64,000 nucleotides of DNA from Clostridia bacterium (GTDB lineage: Bacteria; Bacillota; Clostridia; Oscillospirales; CAG-272), in assembly GCA_017472285.1 (NCBI GenBank), contig JAFUQQ010000006.1, forward strand, positions 1 to 64,000. The letters run 5' to 3'. Positions 25,061 through 33,559 of this stretch are shown piece by piece (position 1 is the stretch's first letter; every line of letters starts with the position of its first letter). Under the pieces are notes generated by a model. That model was given only the letters and a program-made list of their open reading frames with translations, ran no database searches and was not told the DNA's origin. The position numbers and the translations under genes were made by a program.

Positions 25061-27601
25061 TTAATATTTGAGTTCGCCGCCCTGTTCTGCAATGTAAGCT
25101 GCCCATTCAGCATCATTGTAGTTGTACTTGGTGTAAGCGATGCCACCACGACCCATAACAGGATTGTATTCTTCAACTACATAGTATACCTGCTGAGAAA
25201 GAAGAGCCATGGAGCCGTCTTCGAGCATGGGGAGGTAGTTATAACCGAGGAGAACCTTGGTTTCGATTGCAGCGAGGATGGAAAGACGTGTTTCAACGTC
25301 TGCCTGACCGTCACCGAAGTTGTAAGTCTTACCGTTAAGTTCAACAGCTGTACCGTTGAGCGCGTCAGACCACTGCTTGAGGTTCATGGTGATTTCTTCG
25401 CCTTTAACGGTGAAGGTGAGATCAACAGCTTCTGCGTTGAACCAAGCTGCGTCGTATGCACGAGAGGGGTTTACGTAGAGGTCTGTGAGAGAATAGGGGT
25501 TGAGCTGAGAGCCTTGCCAACCAGCAAGAACGGTGTCAGAAAGACCGGATTTAATCTTTGTGGACCAAGCGTTGCTGTAAGGAGCAGACTTGTAGAATTC
25601 GATTTTGCCTTCAAAAGGAGTACCAACAAGAACTTCAGCGAGCTTGGTGTTGAGGTAGTTGATGGTAGTTGTCATGAAGTCGGAGTCAGCAGAAATCGCA
25701 TATTCCATGCGGATCATCTGGTCAGACTTGCCGTCGCTGTCTGTATCGGTGATGTAGCCGAGTTCAACAGCTTCTGTGAATGCCTTTGCGAAGAAGTCGC
25801 GAGCACCTTCAACGTCGTAACCTGTGATGGAATCAACAGCTTCGTCGAGGGAGTTGTACTTGGAAACGTCTACGGAGTAGAAGTCACAGAGTGCCTGCTT
25901 AGCCTGATCGCTGTCACGGTATCTTGCACCGGTATCAGGGTCATAAACGTAAGCGGTACCGATAAGACCGTATGCGCCGGAACGAGCGGGAGATACGGTG
26001 CTTGCGAAGAGGTCTCTGTCATAAGAAAGAGCCATAGCTCTCTTGAAGCTTTCAAGAGTGAGAACCTGAAGGTCGTACTTTGTGGTGTCGAAGTCTTCTG
26101 CATCTTCACGAGTCTGGATAGCAGCGGCGTGACCGTTGAGGATGAGGAAGAATGTTGTGGTTGCGGGAGTTGCATGGCAGTAGTCGGAGTTACGGTAAGT
26201 ATCGAAGTCTGCTGCCTGGAGACCGTAGCCCATGAGCTGACCCTTGAGGAACATGAGTTTTCTGGTTTCAGCTTCTTCAACTACCTGGCAGTCGATTGCT
26301 GTGGTCTGGTACATGGGATATGTCTTGCCGTCTTCGGGGTCAACGTAAACGTGCTTGCCGTCGTTGTAACCGAACCAGTTTTCGTTTCTTTCAAAGCGCA
26401 TAGCTTTGTCTTCCTGGTAGGAAACGAGCTTGTAAGGACCGTAAGACATGGTTGTTTCTACGCTTGTGTTGTAAGTGGAAACGTAACCATCGCCAACCTG
26501 AGTGAGGCAGGATTCGTAAAGATCTTCATATACGAGCCAGTTGCCGGAGAGGTTGTAGAGGAGGTAGAAGCCGGAGAGGGATTTTTCAAGAACGAGAGTG
26601 ATCTGGTAGTCACCGGTCTTGAGGCAGCCAACGGTGTCCCAACCGTATTCGTCGTATGTTTTGTCGTATACGGTGTAGTAGCCGAGGTATTCTTCAGGTT
26701 CATTGCCCCAAACGTCGGAAGTGATGAACGCCTTGAGAAGTTCGATGGATTCATCGGTTACGGGAACGTAGCCTTCTTCATCAGCGAGTGCCATAAGAGC
26801 TTCGTGGTTGGGGTTGTAAGCTGCGTATGTTGTGAGGGAGTCGCCAAGGTAAGGAAGTGTTGCGGACATAGCAAAGTAAGCCTTTGCGCCATCAGGAGTG
26901 ATATAAGTACCATCACCAGACTTGGTGATGGTACTCCATTCGTATACGAATGCTTTACCGTCAACAGAGTTGTCTGCCTTTACGGAACGACCGCTGAGGG
27001 AATAGTTTTTACCGCCTGCGATTGCGAGATCGCCGTCAACATAGTCGGTAGCGCGGTAGTTAATGAGTTTGGAATCGAGGAGCTTCTGCATGGAATATAC
27101 ATATGTATCCGCATTGATGGGTGTACCGTCCTGCCATTTAGCATCGGGGTTGAGGTCGATTTTGTAAGCATAGCCGGAGGTAGCATCTGCGGGAATATTG
27201 AACTGAGGATATTGAGCCTTGATGTCTTCGGTTACATCGACGGGCATTTCAGCAGCCATTTCGGGAACGATTACGTAGCCCGCATAGGGATCTTTACCTT
27301 CAACAGGGTTGAGTTCATCGTTGTAGATGAAGGAGTAAAGACCGCTTACGATATAGTCGAGCGGGTAAGCGTCATCTGCTGTTTCATAAGTGTGGGGGTT
27401 CCAGTTTGTTGCGAGCGTGGAAACGGAGTCCTTCCATGTGAAGTCGCCTTCAAATGTTTCAACTTTGACTTCCGTTTTGGTGGTGTCATCTGTGCTGCTG
27501 CTTGCAGAAGTATCTGTGTCGCCTGTCTTTGTGCAGGAAACAACAGCGAACATCATTGCGAGAGCGAGCAACATAGCTACAATGGATTTGATCTTTCTCA
27601 T
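25061..27601 (-). CDS. Oversized oligopeptide-binding lipoprotein (SBP_bac_5 type), 846 aa
   Basis: The start was set at 27601 because AAGGAG lies upstream and the product then opens with a proper lipoprotein signal: MRKIKSIVAMLLALAMMFAV ending in VSC near residue 23. A Thr/Ser linker follows. The body has family 5 solute-binding features such as NWNPHTYETADDAYPLDYIV, DAKWQDGTPINADTYVYSMQ and FKRAMALSYDRDLFASTVSP. Family members usually have 520-600 residues; this one is about 250 longer, in line with the enlarged OppC and OppD. The gene uses a skewed, highly regular codon set (many AAG, GAG, ACC), a sign of high expression. It heads the transporter operon. Confidence 0.9.
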   Translation of the reverse strand: MRKIKSIVAMLLALAMMFAVVSCTKTGDTDTSASSSTDDTTKTEVKVETFEGDFTWKDSVSTLATNWNPHTYETADDAYPLDYIVSGLYSFIYNDELNPVEGKDPYAGYVIVPEMAAEMPVDVTEDIKAQYPQFNIPADATSGYAYKIDLNPDAKWQDGTPINADTYVYSMQKLLDSKLINYRATDYVDGDLAIAGGKNYSLSGRSVKADNSVDGKAFVYEWSTITKSGDGTYITPDGAKAYFAMSATLPYLGDSLTTYAAYNPNHEALMALADEEGYVPVTDESIELLKAFITSDVWGNEPEEYLGYYTVYDKTYDEYGWDTVGCLKTGDYQITLVLEKSLSGFYLLYNLSGNWLVYEDLYESCLTQVGDGYVSTYNTSVETTMSYGPYKLVSYQEDKAMRFERNENWFGYNDGKHVYVDPEDGKTYPMYQTTAIDCQVVEEAETRKLMFLKGQLMGYGLQAADFDTYRNSDYCHATPATTTFFLILNGHAAAIQTREDAEDFDTTKYDLQVLTLESFKRAMALSYDRDLFASTVSPARSGAYGLIGTAYVYDPDTGARYRDSDQAKQALCDFYSVDVSKYNSLDEAVDSITGYDVEGARDFFAKAFTEAVELGYITDTDSDGKSDQMIRMEYAISADSDFMTTTINYLNTKLAEVLVGTPFEGKIEFYKSAPYSNAWSTKIKSGLSDTVLAGWQGSQLNPYSLTDLYVNPSRAYDAAWFNAEAVDLTFTVKGEEITMNLKQWSDALNGTAVELNGKTYNFGDGQADVETRLSILAAIETKVLLGYNYLPMLEDGSMALLSQQVYYVVEEYNPVMGRGGIAYTKYNYNDAEWAAYIAEQGGELKY

Positions 27602-27652
27602 TGTGTCAATTTCTCCTTGTGGTTTAGAGTTAATGAATTTCAAATGGATCAT

Positions 27653-27722
27653 AACGAAAAAAAGAAGTGACCGACCTTGAGGCACCGAAACCGAAGAGGA
27701 TGCCCTAGGACGCGCACTTCTT
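27653..27722 (-). promoter_or_regulatory. Leader terminator (possible attenuator) upstream of the opp operon
   Basis: Within the leader of the binding-protein transcript, AAGAAGTG (27715-27722 read on the minus strand) pairs with CACTTCTT (27662-27669), closing an arm with an inner GGCA/TGCC and CCT/AGG stem, directly followed by a T-run. It lies between the promoter and the ribosome site, so it should stop many transcripts unless something refolds it. I do not recognise the class. Confidence 0.55.
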
Positions 27723-27747
27723 ACCGACATGATTCAATCTGTTTGTT

Positions 27748-27776
27748 ATTTTAGCAGATTTTTCTCTCCGTGTCAA
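27748..27776 (-). promoter_or_regulatory. Strong promoter of the opp operon
   Basis: Minus strand: TTGACA (27771-27776), 17 bp, TAAAAT (27748-27753). The start of transcription is expected near 27740, giving a leader of about 140 nt. Confidence 0.85.
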
Positions 27777-27946
27777 TCACTTTTTTCATTTTTGTGAACA
27801 TTCTGTTAAAATGTATCAAATTTTGTCCTTAATTTTGGAATGGTATTCAAAATAATTTGGTGATTCTTCACATATTTATCTTATGCAAATTGACACGGTT
27901 CCGACACAAAAAAGCTCCGACCGTACGCGATCAGGGAGAGATTCCA

Positions 27947-29059
27947 TCAATCAAAATATTTTGCGACAGTTTTCAGATGTGTGCGAATACGGAGTTTTTG
28001 CGGACATACCTTTTCGCATTTTGCGCATCCGATACAGTCGGAAGCCTTGCCTCTGCCGTCCGTGAATTTCGCATATGCCGTTTCGGGCGTACCGCTTCCC
28101 TGCTGTTTTTCATTCAAACAAGTGAAAAGATCAGGGATTGCGATCTTCTTGGGACAGCCTTCTTCACAATAACGACAAGCCGTACAAGCAACGAGGTCTT
28201 GTCTGCGAAGAATCGCGCAAACTTTAGTAACAGCGTCAAATTCTTCAGCTGTCAAAGGCTTGAAATCTTTCATATAAGAAAGATTGTCCATCATCTGTTC
28301 CATATTGCTCATACCGGAAAGCACCATCGTCATCCCGTCAAAACTTGCGGCATAACGGATCGCGTAACTTGCATTGCTACCGCCGTTCAGCGCATCAAAG
28401 ATCACCTGCGCTTCCTTGGGAAGATTCACAAGACGACCTCCTTTGACAGGTTCCATGATCCAGACGGGTTTACCATGCTTACGGCAGACTTCATAGCAAA
28501 GACGGCTCTGTACGCCCGCGTCTTCATAATCGAGATAATTGAATTGGATCTGCACAAATTCGATAAACGGCTTTTCGGTCAAGATCTGATCGAGGACATC
28601 CGAGCTGTCATGGAAAGACATACCGACGTGACGGATTTTTCCTTCTTCTTTGAGTTCTTTTGCGACCTCATATGCACGGCAAGCGTTATATTTTTCATAA
28701 TAACGTGCATTTTGTGCGTGCATCAGATAAAAATCGAAATAATCCACGCCGCAAAGCGCAAGCTGACTTTCAAAAAACGGACGGATATCTTCTTCTTTTT
28801 CAAAATAATTATTGGAGAGCTTATCGGCGAGCAGATATTCTTCTCTCGCATGGCGGGAAGTCAAACATTCGCGGAGCGCAGGCTCGCTTTTTCCGCTGAC
28901 ATACATATGCGCGGTATCAAAATAATTGAAACCTTCCATGATAAAGGTATCAATCATTTTGCAAAATTCCTCGTTATTCACCTCTCCGTTTTCGAGAAGC
29001 GGTAAACGCATACAGCCGAAGCCGAAATTTTTCTTGATTTCAGGGAATGTGGTATTCAT
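27947..29059 (-). CDS. Aldo/keto reductase with C-terminal 4Fe-4S domain, 370 aa
   Basis: The N-terminal 270 residues are an aldo/keto reductase barrel, with FGFGCMRLPL at the start, the catalytic aspartate and tyrosine in FDTAHMYV, and the active-site histidine in LMHAQN. The C-terminus holds two ferredoxin-like clusters: CTACRYCEEGCP and CIGCAKCEKVCP. Such fused reductases are common in anaerobic Clostridia and probably move electrons between NAD(P)H or ferredoxin and small carbonyl compounds. AAAGGA lies before the ATG. It is downstream of nadE but separated by repeats, so it may have its own promoter. Confidence 0.9.
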   Translation of the reverse strand: MNTTFPEIKKNFGFGCMRLPLLENGEVNNEEFCKMIDTFIMEGFNYFDTAHMYVSGKSEPALRECLTSRHAREEYLLADKLSNNYFEKEEDIRPFFESQLALCGVDYFDFYLMHAQNARYYEKYNACRAYEVAKELKEEGKIRHVGMSFHDSSDVLDQILTEKPFIEFVQIQFNYLDYEDAGVQSRLCYEVCRKHGKPVWIMEPVKGGRLVNLPKEAQVIFDALNGGSNASYAIRYAASFDGMTMVLSGMSNMEQMMDNLSYMKDFKPLTAEEFDAVTKVCAILRRQDLVACTACRYCEEGCPKKIAIPDLFTCLNEKQQGSGTPETAYAKFTDGRGKASDCIGCAKCEKVCPQKLRIRTHLKTVAKYFD

Positions 29060-29070
29060 AGTTTTCCTTT

Positions 29071-29125
29071 CTACCTTTTCTTTGCGAAAAGAAAAGGTAG
29101 AACCAAAAGAAACGAACTTTTGGTT
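29071..29125. repeat. Two adjacent hairpins downstream of nadE
   Basis: CTACCTTTTCTTT pairs with AAAGAAAAGGTAG (29071-29100) and AACCAAAAG pairs with CTTTTGGTT (29101-29125). Both are perfect stems; the second is followed by T-rich sequence. Confidence 0.75.
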
Positions 29126-29170
29126 CCTCTTTCTTTATTTTAGTATACTTTTTATTTTAAGAAAATGATT

Positions 29171-29226
29171 CCAAAAGCCTTCTCCTTTGGAGAAGGTGGA
29201 TTGCCGTAAGGCAAGACGGATGAGGT
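29171..29226. repeat. Dispersed clostridial repeat CCTTCTCC...GGAGAAGG
   Basis: CCTTCTCCTTTGGAGAAGG forms a perfect hairpin, followed by TTGCCGTAAGGCAA, a second hairpin, and GACGGATGAGG. I recall the same arrangement as a common dispersed repeat in Ruminococcus-type genomes. It abuts the nadE stop codon. Confidence 0.75.
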
Positions 29227-31152
29227 TTACGCCTCAATCTCATTCAATTCATTCATCCAGATAGTCGACATCGCATCACTAGGCATTTTCCAATCGCCTC
29301 TCGGAGAGAGTGCGACAGAACCGACCTTGGGCGCATCAGGTGTGCAAGAACGTTTGAATTGCTGTGTAAAGAAGCGGCTATAAAATTTCTTCTGCCATTT
29401 GAGAATGGTTTCACCGTCAAATTCGCCTTCAAATGCTTTTTTGGCAAGGCGGAACAATTTCTTGGGAGGATAAGCGTTACGGATGGTATAATAGAGGAAG
29501 AAGTCATGGAGATCGTAAGGACCGACGATATCTTCCGTAATCTGCGCGATCTGACCGTCTTTTGCGGGCAACAATTCGGGGCTGACGGGTGTATCAAGGA
29601 TATCGAGCAGACATTTTTTTGCATCGCCGTCCATGATATTTGCAAAATGCTCGACGAGGAAACGCACGAGTGTTTTCGGAACATCGGCATTGACACCGTA
29701 CATGGACATATGGTCGCCGTTATACGTTGCCCAACCGAGTGCAACTTCGGAAAGGTCGCCCGTACCGACGACAAGACCGCTCGTCTGGTTAGCAATATCC
29801 ATAATGACCTGTGTACGTTCGCGTGCCTGTGCGTTTTCGAACGTAACGTCATGGTTGGTTTCATCGTGGTCGATATCTTCAAAATGGACGGAAACGGCGC
29901 GTTTGATATCTACGGTACGAACCGTTGCGCCGAGTGCCTCGGAAAGCATAACGGCATTGCTCTTGGTGCGGACAGTCGTACCGAAGCAAGGCATGGTCAC
30001 GGCAATGATATCTTTTCTGTCGCGTCCGAGCAAGTCCATTGCACGAGCGGCGATTAGGAGAGCAAGCGTGGAATCCAGACCGCCGGAAATACCGATGACG
30101 GCAGTTTTTGCCCATGAATGAGCGATTCTCTTTTTCAGACCGTGCGCCTGAATATTGATAATGGTTTCCGCGCGTTCCGCATATTCATTTTTATCTGTGG
30201 GGAGGAAAGGACGTTTCGGGAGTCTCGGTGTTTCGGTTTCATGGAATTGAAATTTTACGATATCCCAAGCGTATTCAACAAATCTTTGATTGCCGTTATG
30301 AACCGCAGGATAGGTATTTTTCTTTGCACGCATATCCGCAAGAGAGACCACGTCGATAACAGCGGTCTGCATACCTTCGTCAAAAGGTTTTCTTTCGGAA
30401 AGGATGTGGCCGTTTTCGGCAATGATGCTATGACCTGCGAAAACACCGTCCGTTGTGGATTCCGCACTTCCCGCGTTGGCATAGATATAAGCCGCATGGA
30501 GCTTTGCGGACTGTGAAGATACAAGTGCGCGTCTTTTTGCCGCTCTGCCGACAATTTCCGCATTGGCGGAAAGATTAACGATGATCGTTGCACCTGCTTT
30601 TGCAAGAGCCGTGGACGGAGATTCCGGCACCCAAAGATCCTCACCGAGTTCGCAACCGATCGCAAATTCCGGCTTTTCCACATCCAAACCAAAGAGAATT
30701 TTATTGCCGAAATGCACCCATTTGCCGCCGAGACAGATCACGTCCTCCTGCGTGGGCACGGAGAACCAACGCATTTCATAATTTTCGCCGTAGTTTGCGA
30801 GATTCTTTTTCGGAACGACACCGATGAACTGTCCGTCAAACATGACGACCGCGCAATCGTAGATTTTACCCTGATGGCGAATGGGCGCGCCGACGAACGT
30901 CAGCATATTTTTACCTTCGGTCGCTTCCGCGATCTTTTCGAGAGCCATCATTGCCGCATCGATCAGCATTCTGTGTCCGAAAAGGTCGCCACAGGTATAA
31001 CCCGTCACACAAAGCTCGGGGAAAACGAGAAGAGCTGTGTTTTCCTTTGCCGCGTTTTCAATGGCAAGAATGATCTGCTCTGCATTATAGACCGTATCTG
31101 CCACGCGAAGCTCGGGCGTTGCTGTTGCAACCTTGAGAAATCCATCTTTCAT
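29227..31152 (-). CDS. nadE: NAD synthetase with glutaminase domain, 641 aa
   Basis: The N-terminal half is a carbon-nitrogen hydrolase domain (about residues 10-290) with the catalytic glutamate in FPELCVTGYTCGDLF and the lysine in VPKKNLANYGENYE. The C-terminal half is the synthetase, with the ATP loop GISGGLDSTLALL and GTGDLSEVALGW. It makes NAD from deamido-NAD, ATP and glutamine-derived ammonia. The nucleophile motif, normally E-[ILV]-C-E-D-L-W, reads GCELGEDLWVP, so glycine sits where cysteine is expected. The domain may therefore not hydrolyse glutamine, and the enzyme would use free ammonia. Start at 31152, with AAAGGA upstream; the ATG at 31164 has no room for a ribosome site. Confidence 0.9.
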   Translation of the reverse strand: MKDGFLKVATATPELRVADTVYNAEQIILAIENAAKENTALLVFPELCVTGYTCGDLFGHRMLIDAAMMALEKIAEATEGKNMLTFVGAPIRHQGKIYDCAVVMFDGQFIGVVPKKNLANYGENYEMRWFSVPTQEDVICLGGKWVHFGNKILFGLDVEKPEFAIGCELGEDLWVPESPSTALAKAGATIIVNLSANAEIVGRAAKRRALVSSQSAKLHAAYIYANAGSAESTTDGVFAGHSIIAENGHILSERKPFDEGMQTAVIDVVSLADMRAKKNTYPAVHNGNQRFVEYAWDIVKFQFHETETPRLPKRPFLPTDKNEYAERAETIINIQAHGLKKRIAHSWAKTAVIGISGGLDSTLALLIAARAMDLLGRDRKDIIAVTMPCFGTTVRTKSNAVMLSEALGATVRTVDIKRAVSVHFEDIDHDETNHDVTFENAQARERTQVIMDIANQTSGLVVGTGDLSEVALGWATYNGDHMSMYGVNADVPKTLVRFLVEHFANIMDGDAKKCLLDILDTPVSPELLPAKDGQIAQITEDIVGPYDLHDFFLYYTIRNAYPPKKLFRLAKKAFEGEFDGETILKWQKKFYSRFFTQQFKRSCTPDAPKVGSVALSPRGDWKMPSDAMSTIWMNELNEIEA

Positions 31153-31274
31153 ATTTAAATCCATCCTTTCAGAAATTCCGAGGTCTTTTTGATATTATAA
31201 ATACATTTTACGCCTACTGACTGTAAAAAGCAAGAAAATATTTGAATTTTTTCAGATAAATTTACAAATTCTTA

Positions 31275-31303
31275 TTGAAATATTTTGTTTTTTACGCTAT
31301 ACT
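31275..31303 (+). promoter_or_regulatory. Promoter of yajC
   Basis: TTGAAA at 31275-31280, 17 bp, TATACT at 31298-31303, about 68 bp before the yajC ATG. Confidence 0.7.
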
Positions 31304-31370
31304 AACATAGATAAGATTTTTATGGAGCGAAAGACCCTTTCGTTTCAAATATTTTCCGGAGGAACAAGCC

Positions 31371-31730
31371 ATGTTTTTTGACGCAACCACCCAAGCGGCA
31401 GGAGGCGGTCTTTCTCAGTACCTTTCCCTTCTCGTTTTCCCCGTACTTCTCATCATCATGTATTTCTTCATGATCCGTCCCCAGAGAAAGCAGGAAAAAG
31501 AAGCGGCAGCTATGAGAGATAGCCTTTCCGTTGGCGATGAAGTCACCACCATCGGCGGCATCATCGGCAGAGTCATCAACGTAAAAGACGATACGTTCGT
31601 TCTTGAAACCACAAGAGATCGTACACGTATCCGTTTCGAACGTACCGCAATCAAGCGTATCGATCGCAAGTATGATGCTCCCGAAACCGTCGCTGAAGAA
31701 GCGCCCGCTGAAGAAAAAGAAAGCAAATAA
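31371..31730 (+). CDS. yajC: Preprotein translocase subunit YajC, 119 aa
   Basis: One membrane helix at about residues 15-36 is followed by the family hallmark MIRPQRKQEKE and a small soluble domain with VGDEVTTIGGIIGRV. YajC associates with SecDF and the Sec channel and assists secretion. The C-terminal tail is acidic (EEAPAEEKE). GGAGG lies 9 bp before the ATG. The gene is followed by a hairpin and a TIGR04086-type membrane protein, a pairing seen in other Clostridia. Confidence 0.92.
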   Translation: MFFDATTQAAGGGLSQYLSLLVFPVLLIIMYFFMIRPQRKQEKEAAAMRDSLSVGDEVTTIGGIIGRVINVKDDTFVLETTRDRTRIRFERTAIKRIDRKYDAPETVAEEAPAEEKESK

Positions 31731-31741
31731 TCATAAATGAC

Positions 31742-31785
31742 CTCCGAGGCGCATAGGATATAGCAACTATGCAAAGACTCGGAGG
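31742..31785 (+). promoter_or_regulatory. Hairpin that covers the ribosome site of the 31796 gene
   Basis: CCTCCGAG (31742-31749) pairs with CTCGGAGG (31778-31785), with an inner GCATAG/CTATGC stem. The right arm contains the GGAGG ribosome site 10 bp before the ATG. It may limit translation, or act as a weak terminator followed by TTATTTATTT. Confidence 0.65.
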
Positions 31786-31795
31786 TTATTTATTT

Positions 31796-32236
31796 ATGAA
31801 AAAAATACGCGCACCCAAAGACCGTTCCCAACCGAAAAAAGAGAAGAATTTTCTTGTTTCCGTCATGATCGGTGTGACAACAGCCTTGCTTTCGGGCATA
31901 ATCCTGCTCGTGCTTTTCTGTTTTCCCGCGCTCATGCTGGAAGACCCTTTGCAATTTGCGCCCGCCTTTGCGATCGCTTCCCTTTTCCTTGCGACAATCT
32001 TCGGAAGTTATCTTTCCGCGCATATACATAGAAAAAGCGGACTTGCCTGTGGTGCGCTCTGCTCATTTTTAATGATCTTATTAATCATTTCCGTCTCCTT
32101 TATCCTTGATTGGAATATTCGTGTGACCGTTTTTGCCATTTGCGCGCCCGCGCTTCTGATCTGCTCCATGATTGCGGGAATCTGCGGTGTTTCCTCGGAA
32201 AAATCGGTGAAACCAAAACATAAGATTAAATTTTAG
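31796..32236 (+). CDS. TIGR04086-type membrane protein, 146 aa
   Basis: The start at 31796 follows GGAGG by 10 bp. After a basic N-terminal tail (KKIRAPKDRSQPKKEK), four hydrophobic segments lie at about residues 22-44, 53-72, 80-104 and 107-130, with a basic C-terminal tail. Length and layout match the clostridial TIGR04086 family, whose function is unknown and which is typically found downstream of yajC as here. Association with the secretion machinery is an inference from position. Confidence 0.75.
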   Translation: MKKIRAPKDRSQPKKEKNFLVSVMIGVTTALLSGIILLVLFCFPALMLEDPLQFAPAFAIASLFLATIFGSYLSAHIHRKSGLACGALCSFLMILLIISVSFILDWNIRVTVFAICAPALLICSMIAGICGVSSEKSVKPKHKIKF

Positions 32237-32617
32237 CGATAAGCCTCAGCCCACAAAAAAACGGACAAACCATAAAGGTGTGCCGGATAAGAAAACATTT
32301 CAATAGTCGAAAGATGGCACAGTGTTTATGCTGTGCCATCTTCTTTTCCTATCCATTCCTATCCGACCTTTCGTGAAAAATAAGTTTACAGCAAGCACAG
32401 CAAGTGAGTACCCACTTTCGTTGTACTTACTCATAGAGCAAGCACAGCGAGTGTAGCCACACATTATTGGGAAGCTCCCAAACCCTTGCTTTTGAGAGGT
32501 CAATTTGCTCATCTATCCTTACTACACTTGGCAGATGCCGTTTTGACGGATTTGGATAGAAACAGACCGCTGACATTAAAAAATGTCTGTCAACGGTCTG
32601 TTTTTGTGGTATTCGAT
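32237..32617. other. Gene-free stretch with mobile-element-like repeats and two terminators
   Basis: No gene is seen. AGATGGCACAG/CTGTGCCATCT (32312-32341) followed by TCTTTT ends the yajC transcript. Two imperfect copies of AGCAAGCACAGC(A/G)AGTG lie at 32390 and 32438. GTGAGTAC/GTACTTACTC and TTGGGA-AGC-TCCCAA (32467-32481) are inverted repeats. AAACAGACCG/CGGTCTGTTT (32560-32603) flanks the phosphotransferase stop. This resembles the residue of a mobilisable element. Confidence 0.55.
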
Positions 32618-33559
32618 TTAAAGTGATTTAAAAAAAGTGTTAATATCTTGGACTATGTCGGAAATCCATTCCTGTGGCGGGTTATCCGTATTTATCAATG
32701 CCAGCATAGCCGGTATATCGACTGATTTTGATAGTTGTATCCAGTTGTATGGCAATGGCTTGTTGGAAACAGAATTATATACTTCAAAGAAGCTATTATA
32801 GACAGTTTGATCAATCAGTATTTCCACATCATCGTCCTTACGGCGGAAGAAGTGTCCGATGTCATGGAAACGATTGGTAGCCAGCGAGTATTCAAAGTCA
32901 ATCAAATACACTTTTTCATTGTGATCGACTATGATATTGCTATATGAAAAGTCTCCATGCGACAAAACATAAGAGGACTCGATTGCCTGAAAAATATCAT
33001 CTCGATTATGAATGAAGTCGTATAATTTGTTTCTCAAAACGCCTGGTAAATGTCCTCCGGCCTTATCCGATAAGAGTGACGCTATTTGCTCTCTTACAGC
33101 TTGGAATGTTTCCTGCACCTGCAATTCTGCATCCAGAAGCCCTCTGCACGCATAACACTTGTTATGAATAGTAGCCAACGCCCTGGCAATTTGCGGAATC
33201 AATTCCATAGGATATTTTTTCTTGCTGCGAATGTATTTGTTAAGAGTAGTACCCTCGATATATTCAATAATTGCAAAAGAATATGGAATACCGGAACTTG
33301 CGTGGCTAAAATACAACAGAGACGGAACAGAAACACTCCCATGCAAAAAAGCGTACATGGAAGATTCGGTGTTGTTAGACCGTTCTGTATATATTTTCAG
33401 TAAATACTTTTTTTCATTGGCTGTCACAATGTAATTGCTGGTACTCATACCCTCATGAATTGGTAACAGCGATTCCAATTCCAGAGTGGAATCAAATTCC
33501 TTTAGCATTGTTGCTGCTGTTGAAAAATTTATTTCTACAAATCGGTGCAACCGCTCCAT
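32618..33559 (-). CDS. Aminoglycoside phosphotransferase-like kinase, 313 aa
   Basis: The protein has the APH/choline-kinase fold. The catalytic loop is SHGDFSYSNIIV (the HGDxxxxN motif) at about residue 195 and the metal-binding loop is YLIDFEYS at about residue 216. The N-lobe has KKYLLKIYTE with the ATP-binding lysine. Such kinases phosphorylate aminoglycosides, macrolides, homoserine or choline; the substrate cannot be named from the motifs. It stands alone between two gene-free stretches with repeats, is AT-richer than its neighbours and reads like transferred cargo, so an antibiotic-inactivating role is possible. No ribosome site of full strength is seen before the ATG (GGAAAGC). Confidence 0.8.
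   Translation of the reverse strand: MERLHRFVEINFSTAATMLKEFDSTLELESLLPIHEGMSTSNYIVTANEKKYLLKIYTERSNNTESSMYAFLHGSVSVPSLLYFSHASSGIPYSFAIIEYIEGTTLNKYIRSKKKYPMELIPQIARALATIHNKCYACRGLLDAELQVQETFQAVREQIASLLSDKAGGHLPGVLRNKLYDFIHNRDDIFQAIESSYVLSHGDFSYSNIIVDHNEKVYLIDFEYSLATNRFHDIGHFFRRKDDDVEILIDQTVYNSFFEVYNSVSNKPLPYNWIQLSKSVDIPAMLALINTDNPPQEWISDIVQDINTFFKSL

Noticed and set aside
25514-27670. Plus-strand open frame of 718 codons opposite the binding-protein gene
   Set aside because: It mirrors the strongly biased codons of the highly expressed lipoprotein gene and has no ribosome site or recognisable domain.
25061-27730. Upstream start of the binding protein at 27730
   Set aside because: That start would place 43 unrelated residues before a perfect lipoprotein signal and overlaps the leader hairpin and promoter region.
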